Below are positions 31,265 through 39,120 of a DNA stretch of 64,000 nucleotides, one piece after another. Positions within the stretch are counted from its first letter, which is position 1, and each line of letters opens with the position of its first letter. The notes beneath the pieces are model-generated. The model was not told where the DNA came from. It did no database searches and saw nothing but the letters and a program-made list of their open reading frames with translations. This DNA comes from Oscillatoriales cyanobacterium (lineage in GTDB: Bacteria > Cyanobacteriota > Cyanobacteriia > Cyanobacteriales > Microcoleaceae), in contig RDYN01000052.1 of the NCBI GenBank assembly GCA_004293365.1, positions 2,678 to 66,677 on the forward strand, given 5' to 3'. The position numbers were made by a program, and so were the translations under genes.

Positions 31265-33085
31265 CTAATGTTCGATCGGCAGGGCGATCGCAAATTCCGT
31301 CCCCATTCCCACCTCAGACCAACAATTAATCGTCCCCCCGTGTTTCTTGACGATAATATCGCGGCCGATTGCCAATCCCAAACCAGTACCTACACCTCTC
31401 GGTTTAGTCGTAAAGAACGTTTCAAACATTTTTTCTAGACTTGCCGCAGGTATTCCCGTACCGTTATCAGAAATTCGCACCACCACTGAGTCGTCGTCCA
31501 AGTATTCTGTAGCGATCGCAATCCTCGGCGAAAAACTCGGTGCTTCCTGTTTAATTAACTCCGAACCCGATTGTTTTCTCGCCTCCTCATAGCTCGCTTT
31601 CTCAATTTTTGCTTTCTCTTCCACAGCATCGAGTGCATTGTTCAGAAGGTTGACAAACACCTGGTAAAGCAAACCCATGTAGCCTTCCACGGTCGGAATA
31701 TCCCCGTAATTTCGCACCACTTCAACGCCCTGTTTGAAGCGGCTGTTGAGAATCAGCAAACTGCTATCTATGCAGGCGTGCAAATCGACCGCATGAGGTG
31801 CCGCATCGTCCAGGCGAGAAAAGTCTTTCAAACTTAAGATAATAGCTTTGGCTCTTTCTGCACCCACTTGCATTGAGTCAAATATTTTCATCAAATCTTC
31901 TTTGAGAAAGTCAAGGTCTATTGCTTCAGCTTTTTCGTAGACTGCGATCGGTGGATTGGGGATTTGTGTTTCGTAAGTTTTGAGCAAATCCAAAACATCT
32001 TCAACGTAATTTCTCGCCGGATCGATATTGGCATAGATAAAATTGATTGGGTTGTTAACTTCGTGAGCAACACCTGCCAACATCCGCCCCAAAGTTGCCA
32101 TTTTCTCATTTTGAAGTATCTGACTTTCTTGTTCTGATTTCAATTCTTGTAGCAAGTGATTTACTTTCTGAATCAGTTGGTTCAGCGAAGCTGCTAATGC
32201 TCCCACTTCATCGCTGCTGGTAACTGGTACTTGCAACTGAAAATTAGATTCTTGGGTGACTCTCTGAGCGATTTTAGTGACAGCGGCGAGGGGTTTGGCG
32301 ATCGCCCGACTGGTGTAGCTCGCTAGCAGTGCTGCAACTACGATCGACAGTACCATGCTACCAAAAATTATTTGTACCCGCAGCGTCTGGGCTCGCAGCA
32401 GGGCTGAGCGCGCTGCATCTTCTTGCAATGCGGCGCGATCGATAATTTCTGCTAAATCATTGACCGCGTTATCTAGTTGCAAGCCTATTTTATCTCTGTT
32501 TAAATTCGACAGCAACTTAAGTCTGACATTTTTTTGATCGCGATTTGCTGGCAAATTACTAATTGTTTTATTAACTTTTTCTAACTGGGTAATGTAATTC
32601 GACAGCAGCGAATCGTAACTCTTTATAAAATCTTGTAAGCCTTCTACCTGCTCTTGGTCAGTCTGACTTTTAACTTCAGATAGCAACTCTTTCAAACTGT
32701 AAATATTGTTTTGTATTTGTTGGTATTTTTGATTAAATATTTCTGGCTGTTCGAGCCAGTAAATCAGCCGCAGTTGGCTGTTTTGCGTCCGCAGTAAAGC
32801 CACCTGCAACTTATTTAAAAGCTGACTTTCTCGATCGATGTGTACTTGATTGTTAGTTCTGCGATAGTAATGATTCCCCGCCAGCATCCCGACAGTCGTT
32901 CCCCCAATCGCAACACAAAGAGCCAGTGCGTAGCCGCCGCAGATTTTGTCGCTAATACTGAGGTTGCCGAAGTAACGGGCTATTTGACTCAAATAATTTG
33001 GCTTTGGTGGCTGACTCTCTTCGACGTTATCCTCGCAAGAGGTAGGGAGTTCTTGTGAAGGCTGATTTAGATGTTTGAGCTGCAT
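31265..33085 (-). CDS. Membrane sensor histidine kinase with HAMP domain
   Basis: This 606-residue kinase has two membrane spans. The first lies at about 50-72 (GGYALALCVAIGGTTVGMLAG) and the second at about 237-258 (IIFGSMVLSIVVAALLAS), enclosing a helical extracytoplasmic sensor like a four-helix bundle. A HAMP domain (RAIAKPLAAVTKIAQRV) follows, then coiled coil, the H-box GVAHEVNNPINFI, and a HATPase with N-box LLNNALDAVEE, DNGTGIPA and GTGLGLAIGRDI. The ligand is unknown. No response regulator adjoins. The gene at 39121-40896 is a close paralogue with the same architecture. Confidence 0.93.
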   Translation of the reverse strand: MQLKHLNQPSQELPTSCEDNVEESQPPKPNYLSQIARYFGNLSISDKICGGYALALCVAIGGTTVGMLAGNHYYRRTNNQVHIDRESQLLNKLQVALLRTQNSQLRLIYWLEQPEIFNQKYQQIQNNIYSLKELLSEVKSQTDQEQVEGLQDFIKSYDSLLSNYITQLEKVNKTISNLPANRDQKNVRLKLLSNLNRDKIGLQLDNAVNDLAEIIDRAALQEDAARSALLRAQTLRVQIIFGSMVLSIVVAALLASYTSRAIAKPLAAVTKIAQRVTQESNFQLQVPVTSSDEVGALAASLNQLIQKVNHLLQELKSEQESQILQNEKMATLGRMLAGVAHEVNNPINFIYANIDPARNYVEDVLDLLKTYETQIPNPPIAVYEKAEAIDLDFLKEDLMKIFDSMQVGAERAKAIILSLKDFSRLDDAAPHAVDLHACIDSSLLILNSRFKQGVEVVRNYGDIPTVEGYMGLLYQVFVNLLNNALDAVEEKAKIEKASYEEARKQSGSELIKQEAPSFSPRIAIATEYLDDDSVVVRISDNGTGIPAASLEKMFETFFTTKPRGVGTGLGLAIGRDIIVKKHGGTINCWSEVGMGTEFAIALPIEH

Positions 33086-33714
33086 AGATGCGAACCTGTG
33101 AATAATTCACGCACTGACAATTCAGTTTAACTTAACTCGCGGATGATTAGAGAGTACCGCATCGATCGTTAATCTAATAATTTTTGTTAATCGGGACGCT
33201 CTTAAGCTGCCGTATCAACTGGGTTTCTCCTTTCCGCGCTCGCGAGCTTCCCGGATGTATTTATACCATTTTTGATTTGAGATTTTAGATGAAAATGACT
33301 TATTCCGTAAGGGTTTGAAGCACGGCGACCGACCGTTGCATTCTTTTGGCAAACTGGTATTGTGTTAAGAAACCGGGTTTCTACTTACTTAATAAAATAT
33401 TTAGTTTTATGAATAAAAATTGTCGGCGCGCGATCGCATAAATCACCGAATAAATAATTAGGTGTAAATAGACCGGCAAAGGCTTTCGGGCGGGTGAGTG
33501 CAGCTATAAACTGTCTGAAGTAGCTACAATTGCAGCCGGAGGGCCGATCCTCTTCGAGGGCTTCGCTAACGCACTTGTCCGTCCAGATCGCACCCTACCG
33601 ACAAGCAGAATCGGGATTTGCAGGCGTTTGAGTGCGATCGGGCGCTTCAACAGTTCCGACTTCTCGTGAAAATGTAAAAATCAAAGCATAACCCTTTTAT
33701 TTGCCCCAGCCCTC
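33086..33714. other. 629-base spacer between the histidine kinase and the GTPase gene
   Basis: No gene is convincing. It holds a dispersed AAGAAACCGGGTTTCT element (33362-33380), a GAGATTTTAGAT fragment (33278-33290) and AT-rich sequence at 33390-33450 that could carry the promoter of the GTPase gene. Confidence 0.55.
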
Positions 33715-35346
33715 ATGCCTTTGCCGCGCCTGTTAACATTAATTGCCGCTTTCTGCCTCACCCTGGGGTTGATTATTGGGCTGCTGAGTTCCTTAACGGG
33801 GCTTTACAGCCAAGTTGCGTGGTATGCTTCACCGCTGCTGGCTAATTTGCTAATTTTGCTGATAATTGTACTTTTAGCAACGCTAATTTTTGCGCTGTTT
33901 TATTATTTTAGACTTCTACAACGCCCTCAGAAAGTTAAGGGAAAACGGGCGATTAATCCCAAGGTTCCTGTTGTCAAAAGTGAAGCAGCTTCCGAAAATC
34001 TCAAAGCAATCAGGCAGCAAGTCGATCGCATTCAAGACGAAGTAGCACGGCAAGCTTTGCTGTTGAGAGCCCGGGAAATAGAAGCTAGCATGGCCCGCGG
34101 CAATGTTCGGATCGTTGTTTTCGGTACCGGTTCTGCGGGCAAAACTTCGGCTGTGAATGCCCTGGTGGGGCGGATGGCGGGACAGGTAGGGGCGCCGATG
34201 GGAACTACCGAAGTTGGAGAAACTTACACTCTTTCATTGAAAGGGATCGATCGAGAATTAGCAATTACTGATACCCCAGGCATCTTGGAAGCGGGAGTAG
34301 CGGGGACTTATAGAGAGGAATTGGCGCGGCAGTTGGCGGCCCGGGCTGATTTGATCTTATTTGTGTTGGACGGCGATTTGCGCAAATCTGAGTACGAACC
34401 GCTGCGGACTTTGGCCGAAATTGGCAAAAGGTCGATCGTGGTTTTTAATAAAGTAGACCTTTATCCCGACAGCGACAGAGACGAAATTCTCGATCGGCTG
34501 CGACAGCGAGTTAAAGGTTTAGTATCAGCAATGGATGTAGTCGCCATTAGCGCCAACCCGCAAAAAGTTGTACTAGAAAGCGGGACAATATTTCAGCCAG
34601 ACCCCGATATGATGCCATTAATTCGGCGAATCGCAGCAATTTTGCGAGCCGAAGGCGAAGACTTAATTGCCGACAACATTTTGCTACAATCTCAGCATTT
34701 AGGAGACCAAGCACGCAAGTTAATTGACGCTCAAAGACGGCGCGCCGCTGATAAAGTAGTAGAGCGCTTTCAGTGGATCGGAGCCGGAGTAATTGCCGTA
34801 ACGCCTTTACCAGTTGTAGATTTGTTAGCGACAGCAGCAGTTAACGCTCAAATGGTAGTAGAAATTGCCAAGATTTACGGCTGCGAATTAAATATCGATC
34901 GCGCGAAAGAATTGGCATTGTCTCTCGCCAAAACCCTAGCCAGCTTGGGAATAGTTGAAGGAGTAATTCAAGTAGTGTCGAGGGCGCTGCAATTAAGTGT
35001 AGCCGGATTTGTACTTGGCAAAGCAATTCAAGCAGTCAGCGCCGCTTATTTAACCAGAATTGCCGGGAAAAGTTTTATTGAATATTTTCGCCACGATCAA
35101 GATTGGGGCGACGGCGGCATCGCCGAAGTCGTGCAGAGGCAGTTTCAGTTAAATCGGAAAGACGAGTTTGTCAAAGCATTTGTCAAAGATGCGATCGCCC
35201 GCGTTGTCGAGCCTCTGAACATTTATCAGCAAGAAGAATCGGAACCCGAATTAGAAATGGCAGCAGAAGTGGAACCAGAACCATTGTATCAGCACCCGGG
35301 CGACGATTGGGAAACCCACAGCAACAAGCGCAACGATGAATGGTAA
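33715..35346 (+). CDS. Membrane-anchored GTPase with C-terminal DUF697
   Basis: This 543-residue protein starts with two membrane spans: LTLIAAFCLTLGLIIGLLSS (about 7-26) and LLANLLILLIIVLLATLIFA (about 42-61). A GTPase domain follows at about 125-310: G1 GTGSAGKTSAVNALVG, switch region MGTTEVGETYT, G3 TDTPGI, and G4 NKVDLY, with a G5-like VVAISAN. The C-terminal part (about 330-480, GVIAVTPLPVVDLLATAAVNAQMV) is DUF697, a hydrophobic region of the YcjF family. The tail is acidic and variable. The function is unclear; related proteins are linked to envelope or stress processes. The gene is followed by a long repeat array. Confidence 0.9.
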   Translation: MPLPRLLTLIAAFCLTLGLIIGLLSSLTGLYSQVAWYASPLLANLLILLIIVLLATLIFALFYYFRLLQRPQKVKGKRAINPKVPVVKSEAASENLKAIRQQVDRIQDEVARQALLLRAREIEASMARGNVRIVVFGTGSAGKTSAVNALVGRMAGQVGAPMGTTEVGETYTLSLKGIDRELAITDTPGILEAGVAGTYREELARQLAARADLILFVLDGDLRKSEYEPLRTLAEIGKRSIVVFNKVDLYPDSDRDEILDRLRQRVKGLVSAMDVVAISANPQKVVLESGTIFQPDPDMMPLIRRIAAILRAEGEDLIADNILLQSQHLGDQARKLIDAQRRRAADKVVERFQWIGAGVIAVTPLPVVDLLATAAVNAQMVVEIAKIYGCELNIDRAKELALSLAKTLASLGIVEGVIQVVSRALQLSVAGFVLGKAIQAVSAAYLTRIAGKSFIEYFRHDQDWGDGGIAEVVQRQFQLNRKDEFVKAFVKDAIARVVEPLNIYQQEESEPELEMAAEVEPEPLYQHPGDDWETHSNKRNDEW

Positions 35347-35384
35347 TATTATGTCCCCTCAATGACAGTAATAAAAAACGGTTC

Positions 35385-35623
35385 GGTTCGTAGTGAGGAC
35401 TTTAGTCCGCATCCGGTTCGTAGTGAGGACTTTAGTCCGCATCCGGTTCGTAGTAAGGACTTTAGTCCGCATCCGGTTCGTATAAGGACTTTAGTCCGCA
35501 TCCGGTTCGTAGTGAGGACTTTAGTCCGCATCCGGTTCCTAGTGAGGACTTTAGTCCGCATCCGGTTCCTAGTAAGGACTTTAGTCCGCATCCGGTTCGT
35601 AGTGAGGACTTTAGTCCGCATCA
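35385..35623. repeat. Eight-copy tandem array of a 30-bp unit
   Basis: Head-to-tail copies of GGTTCGTAGTGAGGACTTTA plus GTCCGCATCC run with period 30 (one copy is 29). Each contains the palindrome GGACTTTAGTCC. Copies differ by one or two bases (GTAGTAAGG, CTAGTGAGG). No spacer sequences separate them, so this is not a CRISPR array. Confidence 0.96.
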
Positions 35624-35691
35624 ACTACGCTTGACTTGCATTCCGAACGCTCAAACCCATCTTATTGTGGTCATTCTCTTCGGATATGTGA

Positions 35692-35723
35692 AGTCAGACA
35701 GGAGTTTTAGCCCCTGTCTGACT
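35692..35723. repeat. Isolated hairpin AGTCAGACAGG...CCTGTCTGACT
   Basis: An 11-bp perfect stem with a 10-base loop lies in a gene-free stretch. No T-run follows on either strand, so a terminator role is uncertain. Confidence 0.7.
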
Positions 35724-35768
35724 ACTAATTTGAGAGCTGGAAACAGCCTTATTTGAAATTATATCATG

Positions 35769-35878
35769 TCCGGTCGATTGACCGCGCTCCGATTCGTTTG
35801 TAGTGAGGACTTTAGTCCTTGCAATTGAAGGACTAAAGTCCTCACTACGAACCTTTTTTATTATGGTAATCGACCGGA
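35769..35878. mobile_element. MITE-like palindromic element with TCCGGTCGATT ends
   Basis: Perfect 11-bp terminal inverted repeats (TCCGGTCGATT at 35769-35779; AATCGACCGGA at 35868-35878) enclose a pair of inverted GTAGTGAGGACTTTAGTCC units. There is no coding capacity. The right flank GTAATCGACCGGAAATGAAATTA resembles the right flank of the cluster near 20758. Whether it is mobilisable is inference. Confidence 0.65.
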
Positions 35879-35885
35879 AATGAAA

Positions 35886-35983
35886 TTAGTCCATCGCATC
35901 TGCGGCTCTTTCTGCTGCTCGTTGAGTTCTGTCAATATCTCGATTCACTTTTTAGCGAACATTGTCCGAAGCATCTTCAGCGT
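35886..35983 (-). pseudogene. Frameshifted C-terminal remnant of the lipoprotein gene
   Basis: Beyond the stop of the preceding frame, another minus-strand frame reads INAEDASDNVR, a stop, then KVNRDIDRTQRAAERAADAMD and a stop at 35886-35888. This is the same heptad-like Ala/Arg/Asp style as the upstream protein. It is a likely lost C-terminus after one frameshift and one nonsense change. Confidence 0.65.
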
Positions 35984-36589
35984 TTATTTTGCATTTCGCG
36001 CTGCATCATTGATATTTTCTTGGCCGCCGCTGGTATTATATCTCAGCGACTCAGTACCCTCAGCAGCTCTTTCTTTTGCTCCCTCGGTGGCTTCTTTAAC
36101 AATCCCTTTTGCTCGCTTCAAGCCTTCGCGAGTGTTTTCCTTAAGATTAGCAAAGCCTTGTTTGGTTTTGTCGCCAAACTCATCAGCTTTCTGCTGAGCG
36201 GTGCGAACATTGTCATTCACCTTTGCGCCAATTTGATCGAGTTTGTTCGGCGCGTCGTCTGCTACCCGCCGCACATTTTCGCGCACATTGCTACTAGATT
36301 TGGTTTCGATTCGGCGCTGGGCTTCCTCTTTGAGAAGCTTAGCTTTTGCTTCAACTCCTGTAGCGGTTGGGTTTCTGGGATCGTCATCGCTGTATTGATT
36401 CTGCCCGCCTTTGTATACCGAAGTTACAGCCCCGGTCGGCACTTCTTCTCTAATTTGGTCGGCAGTTTTGCCGACTATCACATCAGAACCCTTGCAGGCC
36501 GTGCTCACAAATACTAAAATGCCGACAAGAAAGACTGTTAAAATTTGTACAGCTCGAATTTTTTTCAGAAAAGCAGTTAGTCTGTTCAT
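35984..36589 (-). CDS. Lipoprotein with amphipathic helical repeats (DUF6658-like)
   Basis: This 201-residue protein has a lipoprotein signal peptide (FLVGILVFVSTAC, Cys at about 32), so it should be membrane-anchored on the outer face. The mature region is hydrophilic with Ala/Lys/Glu/Arg-rich helical repeats (KLLKEEAQRRIETK, NLKENTREGLKRAKGIVKEA), similar to LEA-like or cyanobacterial DUF6658 proteins; the DUF name is from memory. A protective or surface-coat role is a guess. The reading frame seems to end prematurely: similar helical sequence continues out of frame for a further 100 bases. The start MNRLTAFLKKIR is well placed. Confidence 0.78.
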   Translation of the reverse strand: MNRLTAFLKKIRAVQILTVFLVGILVFVSTACKGSDVIVGKTADQIREEVPTGAVTSVYKGGQNQYSDDDPRNPTATGVEAKAKLLKEEAQRRIETKSSSNVRENVRRVADDAPNKLDQIGAKVNDNVRTAQQKADEFGDKTKQGFANLKENTREGLKRAKGIVKEATEGAKERAAEGTESLRYNTSGGQENINDAARNAK

Positions 36590-37067
36590 AAAAATGCTCC
36601 TTTCTATTGTGACTTTGTTTTCTTTGGTGATATGCTTAAATGCCTGGTGGTTCTGTAGATGGCGACCATTTCAAACATTAAGCACTCAAACACTTTTTTA
36701 AATATACGAAGACAAACAGAAGTTTTTCATCTATCTGAAGTTACATTCCTTAAGTCATACTAGAAGCAATAACAAAAGCTTTAGTTCTAGTCGCGAGAGC
36801 AAGAATGAGAGCGGCTAATTGATAGTAAAAAGCCTTTTTTATGAGTGCTGTCCTTGCTCGCGATTCATGTATACATATAGCGAGGTTCGGACAAAACTAC
36901 TGTAATTAAACTGTTTTGCGCCTTGGAAGCTAAAAAAAACCTTCCGGTCAGGAACCAGAAGGAAGTCGGTGTACGATCTCAAGTACAACAAGGTCTTTAA
37001 TGGCAATTGTCGCCACACGGGGCGATCGCCCACATCTGTCTAACGGCTGAAAGTATCTGTACAGTTG
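36590..37067. other. 478-base spacer between trpA and the lipoprotein gene
   Basis: No gene is visible. It holds AT-rich leader sequence of the lipoprotein gene and the terminator of trpA. Short frames in the middle lack protein character. Confidence 0.55.
36932..36962 (-). terminator. Rho-independent terminator downstream of trpA
   Basis: On the minus strand, CCTTCTGGT-TCCTG-ACCGGAAGG forms a nine-pair stem (one G-T pair) with a short loop and is followed by eight T residues (36932-36939). It lies about 105 bases after the trpA stop. Confidence 0.75.
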
Positions 37068-37865
37068 CTAATCATTTTGAATAGCTGTTTTTAGACTCTT
37101 GCAGAATTCGCCGAGCTCCTCTAAACCCTGTTCTGGAGTTCCATTTGCCAAGCGTTTCACACAAGCACTGCCAACAATCGCAGCATCTGCACCCCATTCT
37201 TTCACTTGGCGAGCGTGTTCTGGTTTCGAGATACCAAAGCCGACGCCGATGGGTTTGTCGGTGATGCTGCGGATTTCTTGCAACAACTCTTTTGCTCGCG
37301 TTTCTAAGCCTTCGCGCACTCCCGTCACCCCCGTCACGCTGACTAAGTAAATAAATCCTTGAGACTGGCGGGCGATCGCTTCTATGCGACTTTTGGGACT
37401 TGTGGGAGCAACTAATAAGGTGAGTTCAATGCCTAATTTGTTGGCAGGTTGGATGAGGCTGTCAGCTTCTTCTAAGGGCAAATCCGGTACAACCAATCCC
37501 TGAACTCCAGCACTTTTGATTTGCTGCAAAAAGGTTTCGATACCTCGGTACAAAATTGGGTTGTAGTAGGTGAAGAGAATTATGGGCGATCGCAAATTCG
37601 GACTCACTTTCGCCACCATTTCCAGTACCGCATCCAGCCGCGTTCCCCGCTGTAGCGCCCTCGTAGCGGCAGCTTGAATCACCGGCCCGTCGGCTAGCGG
37701 ATCGGAATAAGGTACGCCAAGCTCGATCGCATCTGCACCGCTATCATCCAAAACTTGTAGCGCTTTAGCCGTTGTCTCCAAATCTGGGTCGCCAGCAGTA
37801 ATAAAAGGGATTAATGCACACTGGTTGCTTTTTCGCAACGTTTCAAAACAATTAGAAATAGTCAT
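37068..37865 (-). CDS. trpA: Tryptophan synthase alpha chain
   Basis: TrpA cleaves indole-3-glycerol phosphate to indole and glyceraldehyde 3-phosphate; indole is channelled to TrpB for tryptophan synthesis. The 265-residue TIM barrel is of normal length. Key motifs: [12 protein letters not shown] near the start, catalytic Glu in [19 protein letters not shown] (about residue 50) with the nearby Asp, VPDLPLEEA, and [10 protein letters not shown] near the C-terminal phosphate site. It is the last gene of an ndhL-DUF3007-trpA run on the minus strand, the order common in cyanobacteria, though a 275-base repeat-filled gap separates it from the DUF3007 gene. Confidence 0.96.
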   Translation of the reverse strand: MTISNCFETLRKSNQCALIPFITAGDPDLETTAKALQVLDDSGADAIELGVPYSDPLADGPVIQAAATRALQRGTRLDAVLEMVAKVSPNLRSPIILFTYYNPILYRGIETFLQQIKSAGVQGLVVPDLPLEEADSLIQPANKLGIELTLLVAPTSPKSRIEAIARQSQGFIYLVSVTGVTGVREGLETRAKELLQEIRSITDKPIGVGFGISKPEHARQVKEWGADAAIVGSACVKRLANGTPEQGLEELGEFCKSLKTAIQND

Positions 37866-37920
37866 TAGTTATTAGTCATCAGTCATTGGTCATCAGTCAT
37901 TGTTCATCAGTCATTGGTCA
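37866..37920. repeat. Short tandem repeats upstream of trpA (CATCAGTCATTGGT)
   Basis: Tandem 14-base (two-heptamer) units CATCAGTCATTGGT/CATTGTT immediately precede the trpA start codon, so the ribosome-binding region itself is repeat-derived. Confidence 0.8.
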
Positions 37921-37966
37921 TTATATAATGTCCGAGCGATCGCAATAAAATAGGATCGAGCGTGAG

Positions 37967-38011
37967 GACTTCAGTCCTCATAAAAGTCTGAGGACTGAAG
38001 TCCGAACGATC
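37967..38011. repeat. Single hairpin of the GAGGACTTCAGTCCTC family
   Basis: GTGAGGACTTCAGTCCTC and GAGGACTGAAGTCC lie head to head between trpA and the DUF3007 gene. A degenerate GACTAAT/GACTGTT heptamer array (38093-38140) follows and reaches the DUF3007 stop codon. Confidence 0.8.
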
Positions 38012-38140
38012 GAACCGATCGCGCTTATTTTCTGGGACGCCATATCAGCCATCACTCATCAGTCCCCAGCCATTAGAAAGAGAGTTTATTGCTAATGACT
38101 ATTGACTGTTGACTAATGACTGTTGACTAATGACTATTGA

Positions 38141-38446
38141 CTAACTATCTTTTTCCTGCTCAATTTCGGCTTGAAGTTTTGCTAACTCTTCAGGAGTGAG
38201 TTCATCGAGCTGCTTCTGCAAGACAGCATCTTTGTACTCTTTCAGTTGCTGACTGTAGGTCATACCTTGAGTCAGGGCTCGAAACAAATAAGTCACCAGC
38301 CAGCCAACCAAGCCGACAACCAAAAACAACTGACTCCAAATCCCAGCATTCATGCTGTCGAGTCCGGCGAATTGCAGCACCAAGTAGGCCAACCCACCCG
38401 CTACAAAAAAGCCGAGACTGATTCCAATTACGTCAATACGTCGCAT
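38141..38446 (-). CDS. DUF3007-family membrane protein
   Basis: This 101-residue protein has two membrane spans: VIGISLGFFVAGGLAYLVL (about 6-24) and WSQLFLVVGLVGWLVTYLF (about 37-55). A charged helical cytoplasmic tail follows (YSQQLKEYKDAVLQKQLDEL). It matches DUF3007, a family restricted mainly to cyanobacteria and plastids and regularly next to ndhL. The start codon directly abuts the ndhL stop with no gap, so it is translationally coupled. The molecular role is unknown; association with NDH-1 is contextual inference. Confidence 0.88.
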   Translation of the reverse strand: MRRIDVIGISLGFFVAGGLAYLVLQFAGLDSMNAGIWSQLFLVVGLVGWLVTYLFRALTQGMTYSQQLKEYKDAVLQKQLDELTPEELAKLQAEIEQEKDS

Positions 38447-38662
38447 TTAGGCTTCTATCTGCCGCCGTTTGGGGCGAAAATTCAAAAAAGGAGCTAGGAG
38501 AAACATACCGGGGAAAAAGAAGAACATCAAGAAGTACATGAAGCCGCGCTCAAAAGAGGTAGCCACGTACCAGCGACTGTTCAGGTAAGCGTAGGTGGCC
38601 ACCGGTACTACCAGGAGGTAGGCTCCGGCCAACACGGCGTAAAGCAGCAAGGTAATATACAT
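38447..38662 (-). CDS. ndhL: NAD(P)H-quinone oxidoreductase subunit L
   Basis: NdhL is a small thylakoid membrane subunit of cyanobacterial NDH-1, needed for respiration, cyclic electron flow and CO2 uptake (also named IctA). The 71-residue protein has two hydrophobic helices, [21 protein letters not shown] and [20 protein letters not shown], and ends with the conserved basic tail [11 protein letters not shown]. Length is typical. It is the first gene of the run with DUF3007 and trpA. Confidence 0.93.
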   Translation of the reverse strand: MYITLLLYAVLAGAYLLVVPVATYAYLNSRWYVATSFERGFMYFLMFFFFPGMFLLAPFLNFRPKRRQIEA

Positions 38663-38862
38663 AGATTTGCTTTAATGGAATAATAACAGGGTAAGTCGGT
38701 TGACACGCTCAGCTAGCTGGTTAACTATTGTACCGCTTGGGGAGATCCAGCGCGACTTTTGAGAATTTTTCAATTAGGGGTTGCGTAAATTAGGGTTTTG
38801 CGTGTAGAATAAAAGGCTGTTGTTGTCAGTGGCTCAAACCCACAGCAGCAGCTTCACGAAAG

Positions 38863-38948
38863 GGGGTGTGGCGGAATGGTAGACGCTACGGACTTAAAAT
38901 CCGTTGACCCGAAACGGTCGTGTGGGTTCAAGTCCCTCCACCCCCATC
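38863..38948 (+). tRNA. tRNA-Leu (anticodon UAA), uninterrupted
   Basis: Acceptor stem GGGGGTG pairs with CACCCCC, discriminator A at 38948. The D arm lies at GCGGAATGGTAGACGC, the anticodon stem ACGGA/TCCGT encloses loop CTTAAAA with anticodon TAA, a long variable arm is TGACCCGAAACGGTCG and the T arm is GGGTTCAAGTCCC. CCA is not encoded. Many cyanobacteria carry a group I intron in this anticodon loop; none is present here. Confidence 0.96.
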
Positions 38949-39120
38949 AAATTTAAGTTGAGAAAGCGCGATCGACCTCTCATTTGGGGTAAAAAGACCG
39001 CGATGTCTGTAGGGGCGGGTTAACCGATATCTATGACATAAGTTATGGATCCTGTAAACCCGCCCCGATCGAGACTTCGTGCGCTACGGACAAACAAAAA
39101 CGAAGCCGCCCCGCGCGATA

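Noticed and set aside
35385-35623. CRISPR array
   Set aside because: The 30-bp units are contiguous with no unique spacers, and no cas genes are present in the window.
35349-35634. Protein genes of about 90 residues on both strands across the array
   Set aside because: They are simply translations of the 30-bp repeat, whose length is a multiple of three and so stays open in several frames.
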